Counted from the first letter of the stretch, positions 35,256-43,637 are shown. The stretch: DNA of 57,068 nucleotides from Cyanobacteria bacterium UBA2855 (GCA_002350725.1 DEFJ01000026.1:1-57068); one strand, 5' to 3'. The notes: generated by a model from the letters alone, not told the origin. Numbers and translations: made by a program.

Positions 35256-35504
35256 ATGAGATTACTGGAAAAATTAAAAGAATATGAAAACCAATTTATG
35301 TTTATCCGTTGGGCAACAGGTGGAGAATACGGCAAACTCCTCTATGTAGGCAAGGATTTTATTGAATTTGAAATTGTTGATTTGGATAATATGGAATTTT
35401 CCGAAACGATGTTTATTCAAGGTAATTTAATCCTTGAAGCATCTATTGGCGGCTGTGATATCGCAAGAATTATCGCCGAATTCTCATCAAAAATTTCTGA
35501 ATAA
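35256..35504 (+). CDS. Hypothetical protein heading the HEPN-MNT operon (82 aa)
   Basis: I do not recognise the family. The first 15 residues (MRLLEKLKEYENQF) resemble the start of the HEPN protein downstream (MSRLLERIENFNRAF). The rest is a small beta-rich chain (GGEYGKLLYVGKDFIEFEIV) ending in a helix. A GGTGAGGG site precedes the ATG. The HEPN gene follows after 14 bases, so all three genes are likely one transcript. Confidence 0.6.
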   Translation: MRLLEKLKEYENQFMFIRWATGGEYGKLLYVGKDFIEFEIVDLDNMEFSETMFIQGNLILEASIGGCDIARIIAEFSSKISE

Positions 35505-35518
35505 TAAGGTATAATAAA

Positions 35519-35920
35519 ATGTCCAGATTATTAGAGAGAATTGAAAATTTTAACAGAGCATTTGATTTATACAAAGAAATGCGTGACGGTTTTGTCGCTG
35601 ATAAGATGAATAATGCGTATAGGCTGGGTCTTACTCAAAGTTTTGAAATAATCAGCGAATTGGGTTGGAAAGTTTTAAAAGATTATTTATATACTCAAGG
35701 CATTGTTGCCAATACTCCGAATGAGGTTATTAAAGAGGCTTTTTCTAAAGAAGTTATCTCTAACGGTCAGACATGGATTGATATGGTAAAAGCCAGAAAT
35801 GCGACTTCTCATGAATATAATATGGATAAAATAGACGTTATATTGGAAAATATAAGTTCGACATACTATGATGAGTTGTGTTCTTTTAAAGAGTTATTAA
35901 GGAGTTTTGATGGAAAATAA
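35519..35920 (+). CDS. HEPN-domain protein, HI0074/HepT family (toxin candidate)
   Basis: All-helical 133-residue protein of the nucleotidyltransferase substrate-binding (HI0074) family. It carries the R-x4-H-x-Y motif as RNATSHEY (Arg93, His98, Tyr100), the RNase active site of HEPN toxins. In the characterised HepT-MntA pair, the antitoxin adds AMP groups to the tyrosine of this motif. The MNT gene overlaps its 3' end. Toxin activity is inferred from the family and the pairing. Confidence 0.85.
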   Translation: MSRLLERIENFNRAFDLYKEMRDGFVADKMNNAYRLGLTQSFEIISELGWKVLKDYLYTQGIVANTPNEVIKEAFSKEVISNGQTWIDMVKARNATSHEYNMDKIDVILENISSTYYDELCSFKELLRSFDGK

Positions 35921-36218
35921 CTTCGGGCTGCCTGAGAGAACTGTTAACGAATTATTGGAATATTTTAAATCAAAACCGGAAATAGAAAAGGTTATGATAT
36001 ACGGTTCAAGGGCAAAAGGAACCTTCCGCAACGGTTCTGATATAGATTTTGCAATTTGGACAGATGATGATGCAAATTCTTATAAAATATTATGGGAACT
36101 TGAAGAACTCCCAACCCCTTACAAGTTTGATGTAACAAATTACAATACATTAACCCACGAAGGTATGAAACAAAGTATAGATACCGACGGGAAATTGTTT
36201 TATTTGAGGGATAAATAA
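35910..36218 (+). CDS. Minimal nucleotidyltransferase, MntA-like (antitoxin candidate)
   Basis: DNA-polymerase-beta-type minimal nucleotidyltransferase of 102 residues. The catalytic G-S-x10-D-x-D motif is intact in YGSRAKGTFRNGSDIDFAI. The family's antitoxin members AMPylate the cognate HEPN toxin. I start at the ATG at 35910, which follows AAGGAG with five bases between, rather than a TTG one codon earlier. It overlaps the HEPN gene by 11 bases and its own 3' end overlaps the convergent membrane-protein gene. Confidence 0.85.
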   Translation: MENNFGLPERTVNELLEYFKSKPEIEKVMIYGSRAKGTFRNGSDIDFAIWTDDDANSYKILWELEELPTPYKFDVTNYNTLTHEGMKQSIDTDGKLFYLRDK

Positions 36219-36572
36219 AATAAAACAAAACATAGCTGCAAAATACATACCTAATAAAATTGTTTCAATTATAACTCTGAATTTATTGACTTTTTTTGTC
36301 TTATTTGGAATTTTTTGACTTGCATTTTCAAAACAATTTTTATATATTTCTTTTACTGTATAAACTATGATATCAATTCCGGCTATTACCAGACCCAAAA
36401 TATTTATTATAGGTAATAGTATTAGTATAAAAAATAAGCTCACTATGTACAAATTAGGATAAACATTTCTTGCATATACTACAAATAACCACATAAGTGA
36501 ATAAGCAATATATGATAAATAAACGGTGCCAACGGCAATTCCATACCAATATGTCAAAGTTTTTCTAAACAT
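36150..36572 (-). CDS. Small membrane protein (140 aa)
   Basis: Four hydrophobic segments: about residues 8-35, 43-70, 105-120 and a weaker tail. A basic loop (KIPNKTKKVNKF) lies in the middle. The family is unknown. Although its 3' end overlaps the MNT gene by 69 bases, a perfect GGAGG six bases before the ATG and the even membrane pattern make it a convincing gene. Two copies of an inverted repeat lie in its upstream region. Confidence 0.6.
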   Translation of the reverse strand: MFRKTLTYWYGIAVGTVYLSYIAYSLMWLFVVYARNVYPNLYIVSLFFILILLPIINILGLVIAGIDIIVYTVKEIYKNCFENASQKIPNKTKKVNKFRVIIETILLGMYFAAMFCFILFIPQIKQFPVGIYTLFHTFVG

Positions 36573-36601
36573 TATTAGCCTCCAAGCAAACTATCTATAT
36601 A

Positions 36602-36623
36602 AATAGTTTACTATTCAACTATT
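36602..36623. promoter_or_regulatory. Inverted-repeat operator, copy 1
   Basis: AATAGTT-N8-AACTATT, perfect seven-base arms. It overlaps a possible minus-strand promoter of the 140-aa membrane protein (TTGAAT, 17 bases, TAAACT). Confidence 0.45.
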
Positions 36624-36666
36624 AAATATTCAAGTGTTTGTATTAAACGACGCAACAGAAATTTAC

Positions 36667-36688
36667 AATAGTTAACCATTCAAGTATT
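36667..36688. promoter_or_regulatory. Inverted-repeat operator, copy 2
   Basis: AATAGTT-N8-AAGTATT, one mismatch between arms; 19 of 22 bases match copy 1. Confidence 0.4.
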
Positions 36689-36698
36689 ATTTATGCAG

Positions 36699-37547
36699 CT
36701 ATTTCTCTTTCTTTGTAAGTTTTTTAGCTTGTTTTTGTGACGGTAAAAAATTATCTCCAGTGACAACTTTTTGTCCGGTTCTGTTTTCGAAATCTTCTTT
36801 TGCACGTTTTGCAATGTTTCCCCCTGTTTTTGCAGCAGAAGAGTTTTCTTCCAGTCCGGATGCACTGTCTTTTTCCGCAACTTGTCGGGTTGCAAGTTCC
36901 GCAAGCGCTGTAAAAATTAATTCGGCTTCACTCATGTGGTCACGCAAGTTTTGAGATTTTAAATTTTTTAAATTTTTATGTTCTTTTACTGTTAAACCGC
37001 TCCATTCTTTATGAATTATGTTTGTAAGTATAGCAAATTCTTCAGGTTTATTAATTTCGTGGTCTTTCCAATAATCTGTCAATTTATTTCTGGTTTCTTG
37101 ACCGGACATTCTCTGTTGAATCCACTTGTCGGAACGTCCAAGTTGTTTATATGTATCTCTTGCTCTGTCAATAGCGGTTGAAGGGTCTGCCATTTCTTGA
37201 ATACGTTCGTGCCCGACTTTTGCAAGCCATTGTTTGATAGGTTCTGCTTTTTTTGACGGTACTGATTGTATGATACGGAAGATTGTTTTTATATCAGCGG
37301 TGTCTGTTTCTCGCATTTTCCCATCATCAGCTTTCATTTTTAACCGGTGACAATTTGTCACCAGTTGCTCAAAACCTTCTTTTCGCAAACGCTCTGCGAG
37401 TTTATTCCAATATTTTCTTGCACCTTGGTAATCTTTTTCTATCAAAACTGCGACAACATCAATTATTGAAAAATAATATACATTTTTTTCTTCATCATAG
37501 ATGTGTCTAATTCTGTGTCCTTCAAATAATTTTAATTCTTCTGTCAT
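36699..37547 (-). CDS. BRO-N-type antirepressor-like protein (282 aa)
   Basis: The N-terminal 110 residues match the BRO-N domain of phage and chromosomal antirepressors: FEGHRIRHIYDEEKNVYYFS, IIDVVAVLIEKD, ARKYWNKLAERLR. The middle part (KKAEPIKQWLAKVGHERI, ARDTYKQLGRSDKWIQQRM) belongs to the same family of stand-alone bacterial homologues. The C-terminus is Lys-rich. Such proteins bind DNA or repressors; many chromosomal copies lie outside any prophage. No phage structural or integrase genes are near, so this is an orphan. Confidence 0.8.
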   Translation of the reverse strand: MTEELKLFEGHRIRHIYDEEKNVYYFSIIDVVAVLIEKDYQGARKYWNKLAERLRKEGFEQLVTNCHRLKMKADDGKMRETDTADIKTIFRIIQSVPSKKAEPIKQWLAKVGHERIQEMADPSTAIDRARDTYKQLGRSDKWIQQRMSGQETRNKLTDYWKDHEINKPEEFAILTNIIHKEWSGLTVKEHKNLKNLKSQNLRDHMSEAELIFTALAELATRQVAEKDSASGLEENSSAAKTGGNIAKRAKEDFENRTGQKVVTGDNFLPSQKQAKKLTKKEK

Positions 37548-37602
37548 AATGTTCTCCTGTCAGAATTATTTTAACATATTATTAATAATATTGCAATAAT
37601 AA

Positions 37603-38064
37603 TTATATTTTTCCGAGCCAGTCGAGGAGAACTTTATTGACATAGTTTACATCTGCAGGGGCAATGCCGTTCATTATCTTTTTTACTGCTTTTGTATATT
37701 TTGTCCAAATTTTATCTAATAATTTTGAACCGTCTAAGGTGATTTTTATAAGTTTTACTCGACGGTCACCCTCTTTTGATGTGCGGATTATAAGCCCGTC
37801 TTTTTCAAGTTTATCAAGAAGTTTTGTTATGTTTGATGCTGTAACTAGAAGTCGGCGGCTGATTTCGTTTTGCTGTATGCCCTCAGTTTTTCCGACGTGT
37901 TTTATTATCATTAAAATATTGAATTTTGATAAATTTAAACCTGCGGGTGCTAAAATTTCATCAAGTTTTGTGTTGATTTTTCCCCATAAAAATCCTGTTG
38001 TATAAATAAGTTTTGCATCTTCTTGTTCTGTTTCAAAATAGAATTTCAAGTTTTCTTTATCCAT
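37603..38064 (-). CDS. MarR-family transcriptional regulator
   Basis: Winged-helix repressor of the MarR type. The DNA-binding part is GIQQNEISRRLLVTASNITK followed by the wing KEGDRRVKLIKITLDG (Asp-Arg-Arg typical of MarR). I start at the ATG at 38064 because AGGGGG lies just before it; an upstream in-frame start at 38097 would fall in the promoter. Its own promoter (38088-38116) overlaps an inverted repeat also found twice upstream of the 140-aa membrane protein gene. The ligand is unknown. Confidence 0.85.
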   Translation of the reverse strand: MDKENLKFYFETEQEDAKLIYTTGFLWGKINTKLDEILAPAGLNLSKFNILMIIKHVGKTEGIQQNEISRRLLVTASNITKLLDKLEKDGLIIRTSKEGDRRVKLIKITLDGSKLLDKIWTKYTKAVKKIMNGIAPADVNYVNKVLLDWLGKI

Positions 38065-38087
38065 AATACCCCCTATTGTATACAAAT

Positions 38088-38116
38088 ATTTTACCAATTA
38101 AATATTAACCTTTCAA
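38088..38116 (-). promoter_or_regulatory. Promoter of the MarR gene
   Basis: On the minus strand: TTGAAA (38111-38116), 17-base spacer, TAAAAT (38088-38093). The -35 box lies within the operator copy at 38101-38122. Confidence 0.6.
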
Positions 38117-38122
38117 GTAATA
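38101..38122. promoter_or_regulatory. Operator copy 3, between marR and alr
   Basis: AATATTAACC-TTTCAAGTAATA, a diverged copy of the repeats at 36602 and 36667 (16 of 19 core bases match copy 2). It covers the marR -35 box and directly abuts the alr -35 box. Confidence 0.4.
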
Positions 38123-38123
38123 A

Positions 38124-38152
38124 TTGCCTACAATTTCGTGAGGTGGTATAAT
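38124..38152 (+). promoter_or_regulatory. Promoter of alr, likely leaderless
   Basis: TTGCCT (38124-38129), 17-base spacer, TATAAT (38147-38152). The ATG at 38162 is nine bases after the -10 box and there is no ribosome site. Confidence 0.6.
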
Positions 38153-38161
38153 AGACCTGTT

Positions 38162-39286
38162 ATGAGAAATGTCAGACAAACAAATGTAAATATACACAGA
38201 GATTCGTGGGTTGAGATTAATATAGGTAATCTTGCACATAACGCAAAAGAGATTAGAAAAAATGTGCCTGAGGATACAAAATTACTGGCTGTTGTAAAAG
38301 CGGATTCTTATGGACACGGCTCGGTTATGCTTGCACCGACACTTTTGGCATCAGGCTTTGATATGTTAGGTGTTGCATCTATTGATGAGGGAGTTGATTT
38401 AAGAAACGCAAAGATTAACGCTGAAATTCTCGTACTCGGTGCAGTTCCTGTTTGGGCTATTGAAACGGCTATCAATGAAGATATTTCTATCCCGATTTTT
38501 TCAGATTTTCATATTGATGCTTGTGAGCAAGCTTATAAACGTACAGGCAAAAAACCAAAAGTTCACGTTAAGATTGATACAGGAATGAACAGAATTGGTA
38601 TAGGGTATGATAAAGCCGCAGAGTTTATCAAAAAAGTTCAGGCTTGTGATTTTATTGACTTAAAAGGTATTTTTACACATCTTGCCGTGGCTGAAGACAG
38701 AAAAGGTACGCAGGTACAAATAGACAGGTGGAATAATGTTATAGATAACATAGATTCATCGGGTTTAATTTTACATATTCAAAATACCGTCGGAACGATG
38801 TGTTATACGATACCAAAATCCAATATGCGTCGTGTAGGGATTGCGTTATATGGATTATATCCTGATATGCCGGATGACAGTGAAGGTTTTAGACCTGATT
38901 TGAAACAGGTATTATCACTGAAGGGCAGAATTGTTCATATTCATGAAGCAAAAGATAAAGAGGGCATAAGTTATGGATTTACATACAGAGCAAACGGAAA
39001 CCGAAAAATAGCAACCATTCCTGTAGGTTATGCCGACGGGGTTTCACGAGGATTATCCAATAAAATATACGGAGTTTTGAACGGTCACAAAGTTCCTCAG
39101 GTCGGAAATATTACAATGGATCAAATGATGTTTGATATAACAGATGTTGATGCTGAATTAGGTGATGTTATTACTTTACTTGACGAAGAAAATTCTATTG
39201 ATGAGTGGGCAAAAATTCTCGGAACGATTAATTATGAATTGACTTGTCGTCTGAAAGTACGCTTGCCAAGAGTTTATACGAGGTAA
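38162..39286 (+). CDS. alr: Alanine racemase
   Basis: PLP enzyme that makes D-alanine for peptidoglycan. The PLP lysine lies in LLAVVKADSYGHGS. The catalytic tyrosine is in GISYGFTYRANG. Other signatures are VHVKIDTGMNRIG and NITMDQMMFDIT. A GTG at 38138 is in frame, but the -10 box lies after it, so I use ATG 38162, which gives 374 residues and a normal N-terminus (HRDSWVEINIGNLAHNAKEI). Prephenate dehydrogenase follows after three bases, an operon of cell-wall and aromatic amino-acid genes. Confidence 0.94.
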   Translation: MRNVRQTNVNIHRDSWVEINIGNLAHNAKEIRKNVPEDTKLLAVVKADSYGHGSVMLAPTLLASGFDMLGVASIDEGVDLRNAKINAEILVLGAVPVWAIETAINEDISIPIFSDFHIDACEQAYKRTGKKPKVHVKIDTGMNRIGIGYDKAAEFIKKVQACDFIDLKGIFTHLAVAEDRKGTQVQIDRWNNVIDNIDSSGLILHIQNTVGTMCYTIPKSNMRRVGIALYGLYPDMPDDSEGFRPDLKQVLSLKGRIVHIHEAKDKEGISYGFTYRANGNRKIATIPVGYADGVSRGLSNKIYGVLNGHKVPQVGNITMDQMMFDITDVDAELGDVITLLDEENSIDEWAKILGTINYELTCRLKVRLPRVYTR

Positions 39287-39289
39287 TTT

Positions 39290-40072
39290 ATGACAAAAAT
39301 CGGTATTATAGGTTTAGGTTTAATCGGAGGTTCGATTTTTAAAGATTTAACCCGATTAAATTATAATGTTATTGGTGTGTCAAAGTCACAATCGGGTGAA
39401 AATATTTATAAAGATTATTCCGTATTAAAAGATTGCGATATTGTTTTTGTTTGCACCGCAATGAATAAGACTTTGGAAGTTCTTGATGAATTAGAAAATG
39501 TTTTATCCCCCGAAACTGTTGTAACAGACGTATGCAGCCTAAAAACATTTGTTTGTAAAAAGTTCAGACCGTATAAATTTATTCCGTCGCATCCGATGGC
39601 GGGAACCGAACATAAAGGGTTTGAACACTCTTTTGAAGGTTTATTTAACAGTGCAACATGGGTTTTAACCCCATTTAAGACCACGGAAGAAAAAGATATA
39701 AATAAGCTTGTTGAAATAATTAAAAATTTGGGTGCAAAACCTTTATTTACGACACCAACAAAGCACGATGAGGCTGCAGCGTTGATTTCTCATATGCCTA
39801 TGCTTATGGCTCAGGCTATTTTTAAGGCATCAAGTGACAATGAACTTGCGCTAAATATGGCATCAAGCGGTTTTCGGGATATGACAAGGCTTGCTTTATC
39901 CAATGAAGAAATGGCTGCGGATATGATAAATATGAATCATAAAAATATAGAAACAGCAGTTTTGAAAGTATATAAAGCGATAGGTGATTTAACAAAAGGA
40001 AATTACTTTGAGCAGATTTCCGATATAAAATCCAAGAGAGCCAAAATGTTTATAAATAAAAATAACGAGTAA
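39290..40072 (+). CDS. tyrA: Prephenate (or arogenate) dehydrogenase
   Basis: NAD(P)-dependent enzyme of tyrosine synthesis. The Rossmann loop is IGIIGLGLIGGSIFKDL. Conserved catalytic segments are PSHPMAGTEHKGFEHS (His and the GTE motif) and HDEAAALISHMPMLMA. At 260 residues it lacks an ACT or chorismate-mutase domain, so it is a minimal TyrA. Prephenate versus arogenate use cannot be decided. It is sandwiched between alr and an HxlR regulator with only two or three bases between genes. Confidence 0.92.
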   Translation: MTKIGIIGLGLIGGSIFKDLTRLNYNVIGVSKSQSGENIYKDYSVLKDCDIVFVCTAMNKTLEVLDELENVLSPETVVTDVCSLKTFVCKKFRPYKFIPSHPMAGTEHKGFEHSFEGLFNSATWVLTPFKTTEEKDINKLVEIIKNLGAKPLFTTPTKHDEAAALISHMPMLMAQAIFKASSDNELALNMASSGFRDMTRLALSNEEMAADMINMNHKNIETAVLKVYKAIGDLTKGNYFEQISDIKSKRAKMFINKNNE

Positions 40073-40074
40073 AT

Positions 40075-40434
40075 ATGAAATTAAAAGAATTGCCAAAAAA
40101 TCCGGTTGAAGTAACACTTATGATGATTGATACAAAGTGGAAACCGTTAATAATAAAAGAACTTTTGCAAGGTACAAAGCGCTTTGGGGAGTTGAAAAAA
40201 TCTGTCGGAAATATTACCCAAAAGGTTTTAACGACAAATTTACGTTCTCTTGAAGATAAAGGTCTTGTAGAAAGAAAAGAATATTCCACAATGCCTCCAA
40301 GGGTAGATTATACTTTGACGGATTTAGGGTATAGTTTAGCTGTTGTGTTAGATTCTATGGCTGATTGGGGAAGTGCATATAGAGAGCTGCTAAAAATTAT
40401 AGAAAAGCAGGAAAAGGAAAAAGAAAATATTTAA
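40075..40434 (+). CDS. HxlR-family transcriptional regulator
   Basis: Winged-helix regulator of 119 residues with the HxlR signature: TKWKPLIIKELLQGTKRFGE, ITQKVLTTNLRSLEDKGLV and RVDYTLTDLGYSLAVVLDSM. The family often senses aldehydes, quinones or redox state, but HxlR members without the usual N-terminal cysteine, such as this one, sense by other means. It is the last gene of the alr-tyrA operon and overlaps the convergent yidD by four bases. Confidence 0.88.
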   Translation: MKLKELPKNPVEVTLMMIDTKWKPLIIKELLQGTKRFGELKKSVGNITQKVLTTNLRSLEDKGLVERKEYSTMPPRVDYTLTDLGYSLAVVLDSMADWGSAYRELLKIIEKQEKEKENI

Positions 40435-40637
40435 GGAACTGGGTCATACCCGCCTTCGTGCCAAGGATGACATCTGGAAATTCTTTTGATACCAAGCCAA
40501 CATCCTTTTAATACTCCGTATTTTTCTATTGCCTGTCTAGTGTATTCTGAGCATGTCGGAGTGTATCTGCATGCAGGTGGTGTATGTTTGGATATTTGCT
40601 GATATATTTTAATTAAGAACAAGCAAATCTTTTTCAT
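40431..40637 (-). CDS. yidD: Membrane protein insertion efficiency factor YidD
   Basis: Small 68-residue protein with the YidD signature: YQQISKHTPPACRYTPTCSE, YTRQAIEKYGVLKG and HEGGYDPVP at the C-terminus, with three conserved cysteines. It helps YidC insert membrane proteins. It usually sits with rnpA and yidC; here it is two bases downstream of flhA, at the end of the flagellar operon. Confidence 0.95.
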   Translation of the reverse strand: MKKICLFLIKIYQQISKHTPPACRYTPTCSEYTRQAIEKYGVLKGCWLGIKRISRCHPWHEGGYDPVP

Positions 40638-40639
40638 AT

Positions 40640-42733
40640 TTATACCGCATAACTATCCCCGATAGTGTCAACCGCTTCGACCTTAATATCAGTAATTAAT
40701 TCAGAATAAGAAATTACAACAATCGTCGGGATGTGTCGTTCAAGCAACTGATACAAAGGAAGTCTTATTCTTGGGGAGCATAGGATTACAGGCTGCTGTC
40801 CGCAAGATTGATGTGCACGCATTAATGTATTTGCTGTTGTTTCTATTAATTCTTGTACCTGAACAGGATTTAAAAGGAACATTGTACCTAACTCTGTTCT
40901 TTGACAGCTGTCATCAAGGGTTTTTTCCCAATCAGGAGAAAGTGTCAGAGCATATAGAATATTATCTTCACTGACATTAGACAAACAAATTTGACGTCCT
41001 AAGGCAGCTCTAAGTCGCTCTGATAATATATCAGGTTCTTTTGAAAATCTCGCGTAATCACAAAGTCTTTCAAATACAAATATAATATCTTTAATAGAAA
41101 CTTTTTCTCTGATTAAGTTTACAAAAATCTTTCTCAAATCACTCGTAGAAATAATTGTCGGAACAAGGTCATTAACAAGCGTAGGGTCTTGAGAACGAAC
41201 AAGCTCCATAAGCTTCAACACATCTGTTTTTGTCATAACTTCATCAACGTGTTTTCTTACACATTCCTGCAAGTGAGTAACAATTACGTCTGTTGAATCA
41301 ACTGCCGTAACTGAACGAGCCGTTTTTGCATCTTCAGGTTTTAACCAATATGCTTGAGTTTGATACGTCGGGTCAATACCGATAATTGCATCTTCAGGAA
41401 CTTCTTGTTTAACAGAATCCCACTGGTCAGCGATAACCATTACACGCCCCGGATATACGTAACCTGTTGCAACAGTATTACCACGAATAGCCAGCAAATA
41501 TTCGTTTGCATCAAGTGCGGACGAGTCCATAATACGAATATTCGGTAAAATGTAACCTAATTCATCCGTAACTCTTTGACGTAAAGCAGCAATTTTTGCT
41601 AACAATTGCCCTTCCTGATCAGGGTCAGCAATAACAAGTAAGTTAGAACCAACCTGCAAGCTCAATACATCAACACCCAAACGCTCATACATACGGTTCG
41701 GATTAACAAGGTCTTGCATATTCTGTCGGACATTTTCCAATTGTCCTAATTGAGATTGGACATCTGCATTAATCAATACAGAGAAGCCTGCAACAGCTAA
41801 ACCAACTGCAAATAATGTAAACGGAAACCACGGTAACCCTGTTATAGGTCCTGTTACTGCCAGTAATGCCAAGAACCCTGCGGCAAAGAATAATGCATAC
41901 GGTTTTGTCATAATCTGTCCCGTGACATCAGCACCTAATGATGCACTCTGCGCAGATGAACGAGTCATAAATATACCGGCTGCAATTGACATCAAAAGTG
42001 ACGGAACTTGTGATGCCAAACCATCACCTATTGTTAATACAGTGTATTTTGAAACGGCATCTTCAATTTGCATCTGATTCATTAAGCATCCGACACACAA
42101 TCCGCCGATAATGTTAATCATTACGATGATTATACCCGCAATAGTATCCCCTTTTACGAATTTCATCGCACCATCCATACTACCAAATAAACTGGATTCT
42201 CTGGATAAATCTTCACGCTGTTTTGTTGCTTCTTCCGGAGATATCAAACCTGCGTTAAAGTTAGCGTCAATTGTCATCTGTTTTCCCGGCATAGCATCTA
42301 AGGCAAAACGAGCTGAAACTTCTGCAATACGTTCTGCACCTTTTGTGATTACCATAAACTGTACAACAGTGATGATAAGGAATATTACTCCCCCTACAAC
42401 CATATTACCGCCTGTAACGAAAGTTCCGAATGCGTGAATTACTTCTCCTGCCTCTCCTTTAGACAAAATAAGTCTTGTTGATGCAATTGATAAAACAAGA
42501 CGAAACATTGTACCAAGAAGAATAATTGATGGGAATGATGAAAGTTCAAGCGGTTTTTGAACATACAAACCAAACATCAAAAGCACAATTCCTAATGTAA
42601 TATTCAAACATATTGAGAAATTGATAACCCAGTTTGGCATTTCAACAAGCAAGATTAATAACAGTGTCAATACAAACACTGCTAAAAATAATTCACTTAC
42701 CGGATTGTTACTTCCGCCGCCTCCCTGTGCCAT
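40640..42733 (-). CDS. flhA: Flagellar export gate protein FlhA
   Basis: FHIPEP-family protein of 697 residues. The N-terminal half has about eight membrane spans with family signatures (FPSIILLGTMFRLVLSIAST, KGAERIAEVSARFALDAMPG, QMTIDANFNAGLI, TIGDGLASQVPSLLMSIAAG). The C-terminal half is the cytoplasmic substrate-docking domain. Virulence T3SS homologues share the fold, but neighbours fliE, fliF and fliH favour the flagellar form. It is the central channel component of the export gate. flhB and fliPQR are not in the window. Confidence 0.93.
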   Translation of the reverse strand: MAQGGGGSNNPVSELFLAVFVLTLLLILLVEMPNWVINFSICLNITLGIVLLMFGLYVQKPLELSSFPSIILLGTMFRLVLSIASTRLILSKGEAGEVIHAFGTFVTGGNMVVGGVIFLIITVVQFMVITKGAERIAEVSARFALDAMPGKQMTIDANFNAGLISPEEATKQREDLSRESSLFGSMDGAMKFVKGDTIAGIIIVMINIIGGLCVGCLMNQMQIEDAVSKYTVLTIGDGLASQVPSLLMSIAAGIFMTRSSAQSASLGADVTGQIMTKPYALFFAAGFLALLAVTGPITGLPWFPFTLFAVGLAVAGFSVLINADVQSQLGQLENVRQNMQDLVNPNRMYERLGVDVLSLQVGSNLLVIADPDQEGQLLAKIAALRQRVTDELGYILPNIRIMDSSALDANEYLLAIRGNTVATGYVYPGRVMVIADQWDSVKQEVPEDAIIGIDPTYQTQAYWLKPEDAKTARSVTAVDSTDVIVTHLQECVRKHVDEVMTKTDVLKLMELVRSQDPTLVNDLVPTIISTSDLRKIFVNLIREKVSIKDIIFVFERLCDYARFSKEPDILSERLRAALGRQICLSNVSEDNILYALTLSPDWEKTLDDSCQRTELGTMFLLNPVQVQELIETTANTLMRAHQSCGQQPVILCSPRIRLPLYQLLERHIPTIVVISYSELITDIKVEAVDTIGDSYAV

Positions 42734-42734
42734 T

Positions 42735-43625
42735 TTACAGTTCCCTTAACGCTTGTTTTACTACCTCTATGCGAGATTCTACACTTGCATCAACTATGCC
42801 GTTTGTTGTTGTAACTAAACATCCGCCTTCACTTACTGTTTCGTCTGCAAGAACAACAACTTTTGTATCAATACCTGCCATCTCAATAAGTTCAGGAATA
42901 TGCTGTTTTAACTCGTTGGATTCAGCAGGGCTGACACGTAATGTTACTTTTGCTTCTTCTTTTGATAGCGTTTTTAATACATCGACAACCGTATTAAAAA
43001 GTACCTGAGAATCTTGTTCTATTTCCTTTTTAATAATTTTTTCCGCAATTTCAACACTTATACCCAAAATATTAGGTGCAATTTGTTCATATACGGCTTG
43101 CGGTGTACCGATAAATTCATTCAGAGCTTCTCTTAATTGCATAATATCTGCATTTGCCTGCTCAAGTCCTGCCTGATATCCTTCTTGTAAGGCAGCTTCT
43201 CTTATAGCGTCAGCTTCTTCTCTTGCTCGTGATACAAGATTTCTGTCGTCAACTCTGCGAAAACCTCTTCTTCTATCCCCTCTGCGTCGCTCTTGTCTTT
43301 GACTAAAATCTATATTATCCAAATCGAATAAGTTAATATCTTCGTCAGTGACAATTTGGTTTACCGGTTGTGAATTTTCCTGCGAAGGCTGATTTGCTGT
43401 CGGGGTATTATCCGGTATTGCAGCTTTTTCATATTGTATATTTTGTTTTTCGGGATATTCCGTATAATTTGTATTTTGTGCGTAATCTTCGTTTGAAATA
43501 TTCTCTTCAGAATTTTCATTGTGGTATTGTGCAGCTTCATTTTGCTGAACAGGCTCTACATTCTGTTCGGCAAGCTGCTCTTCTGCTCCCGAAATCTTAT
43601 TAAGTGTTTTTTTGCGTATAATCAT
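42735..43625 (-). CDS. fliH: Flagellar assembly protein FliH
   Basis: The C-terminal half (about residues 120-296) fits FliH/HrpE: a long helix (AREEADAIREAALQEGYQAG) then a globular part with VTLRVSPAESNELKQHI and EGGCLVTTTNGIVDASVESR. The N-terminal 100 residues are Gln/Asn/Glu-rich and disordered, with an Arg-rich patch (RQERRRGDRRRGFRR) not usual in the family. FliH binds and restrains the export ATPase FliI; fliI is not present here. One base separates it from flhA. Confidence 0.85.
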   Translation of the reverse strand: MIIRKKTLNKISGAEEQLAEQNVEPVQQNEAAQYHNENSEENISNEDYAQNTNYTEYPEKQNIQYEKAAIPDNTPTANQPSQENSQPVNQIVTDEDINLFDLDNIDFSQRQERRRGDRRRGFRRVDDRNLVSRAREEADAIREAALQEGYQAGLEQANADIMQLREALNEFIGTPQAVYEQIAPNILGISVEIAEKIIKKEIEQDSQVLFNTVVDVLKTLSKEEAKVTLRVSPAESNELKQHIPELIEMAGIDTKVVVLADETVSEGGCLVTTTNGIVDASVESRIEVVKQALREL

Positions 43626-43637
43626 GATTTAATAATA

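Noticed and set aside
36699..37547. Prophage region suggested by the antirepressor
   Set aside because: No integrase, terminase, capsid or tail gene and no attachment repeats are near; the flanks are ordinary chromosomal genes.
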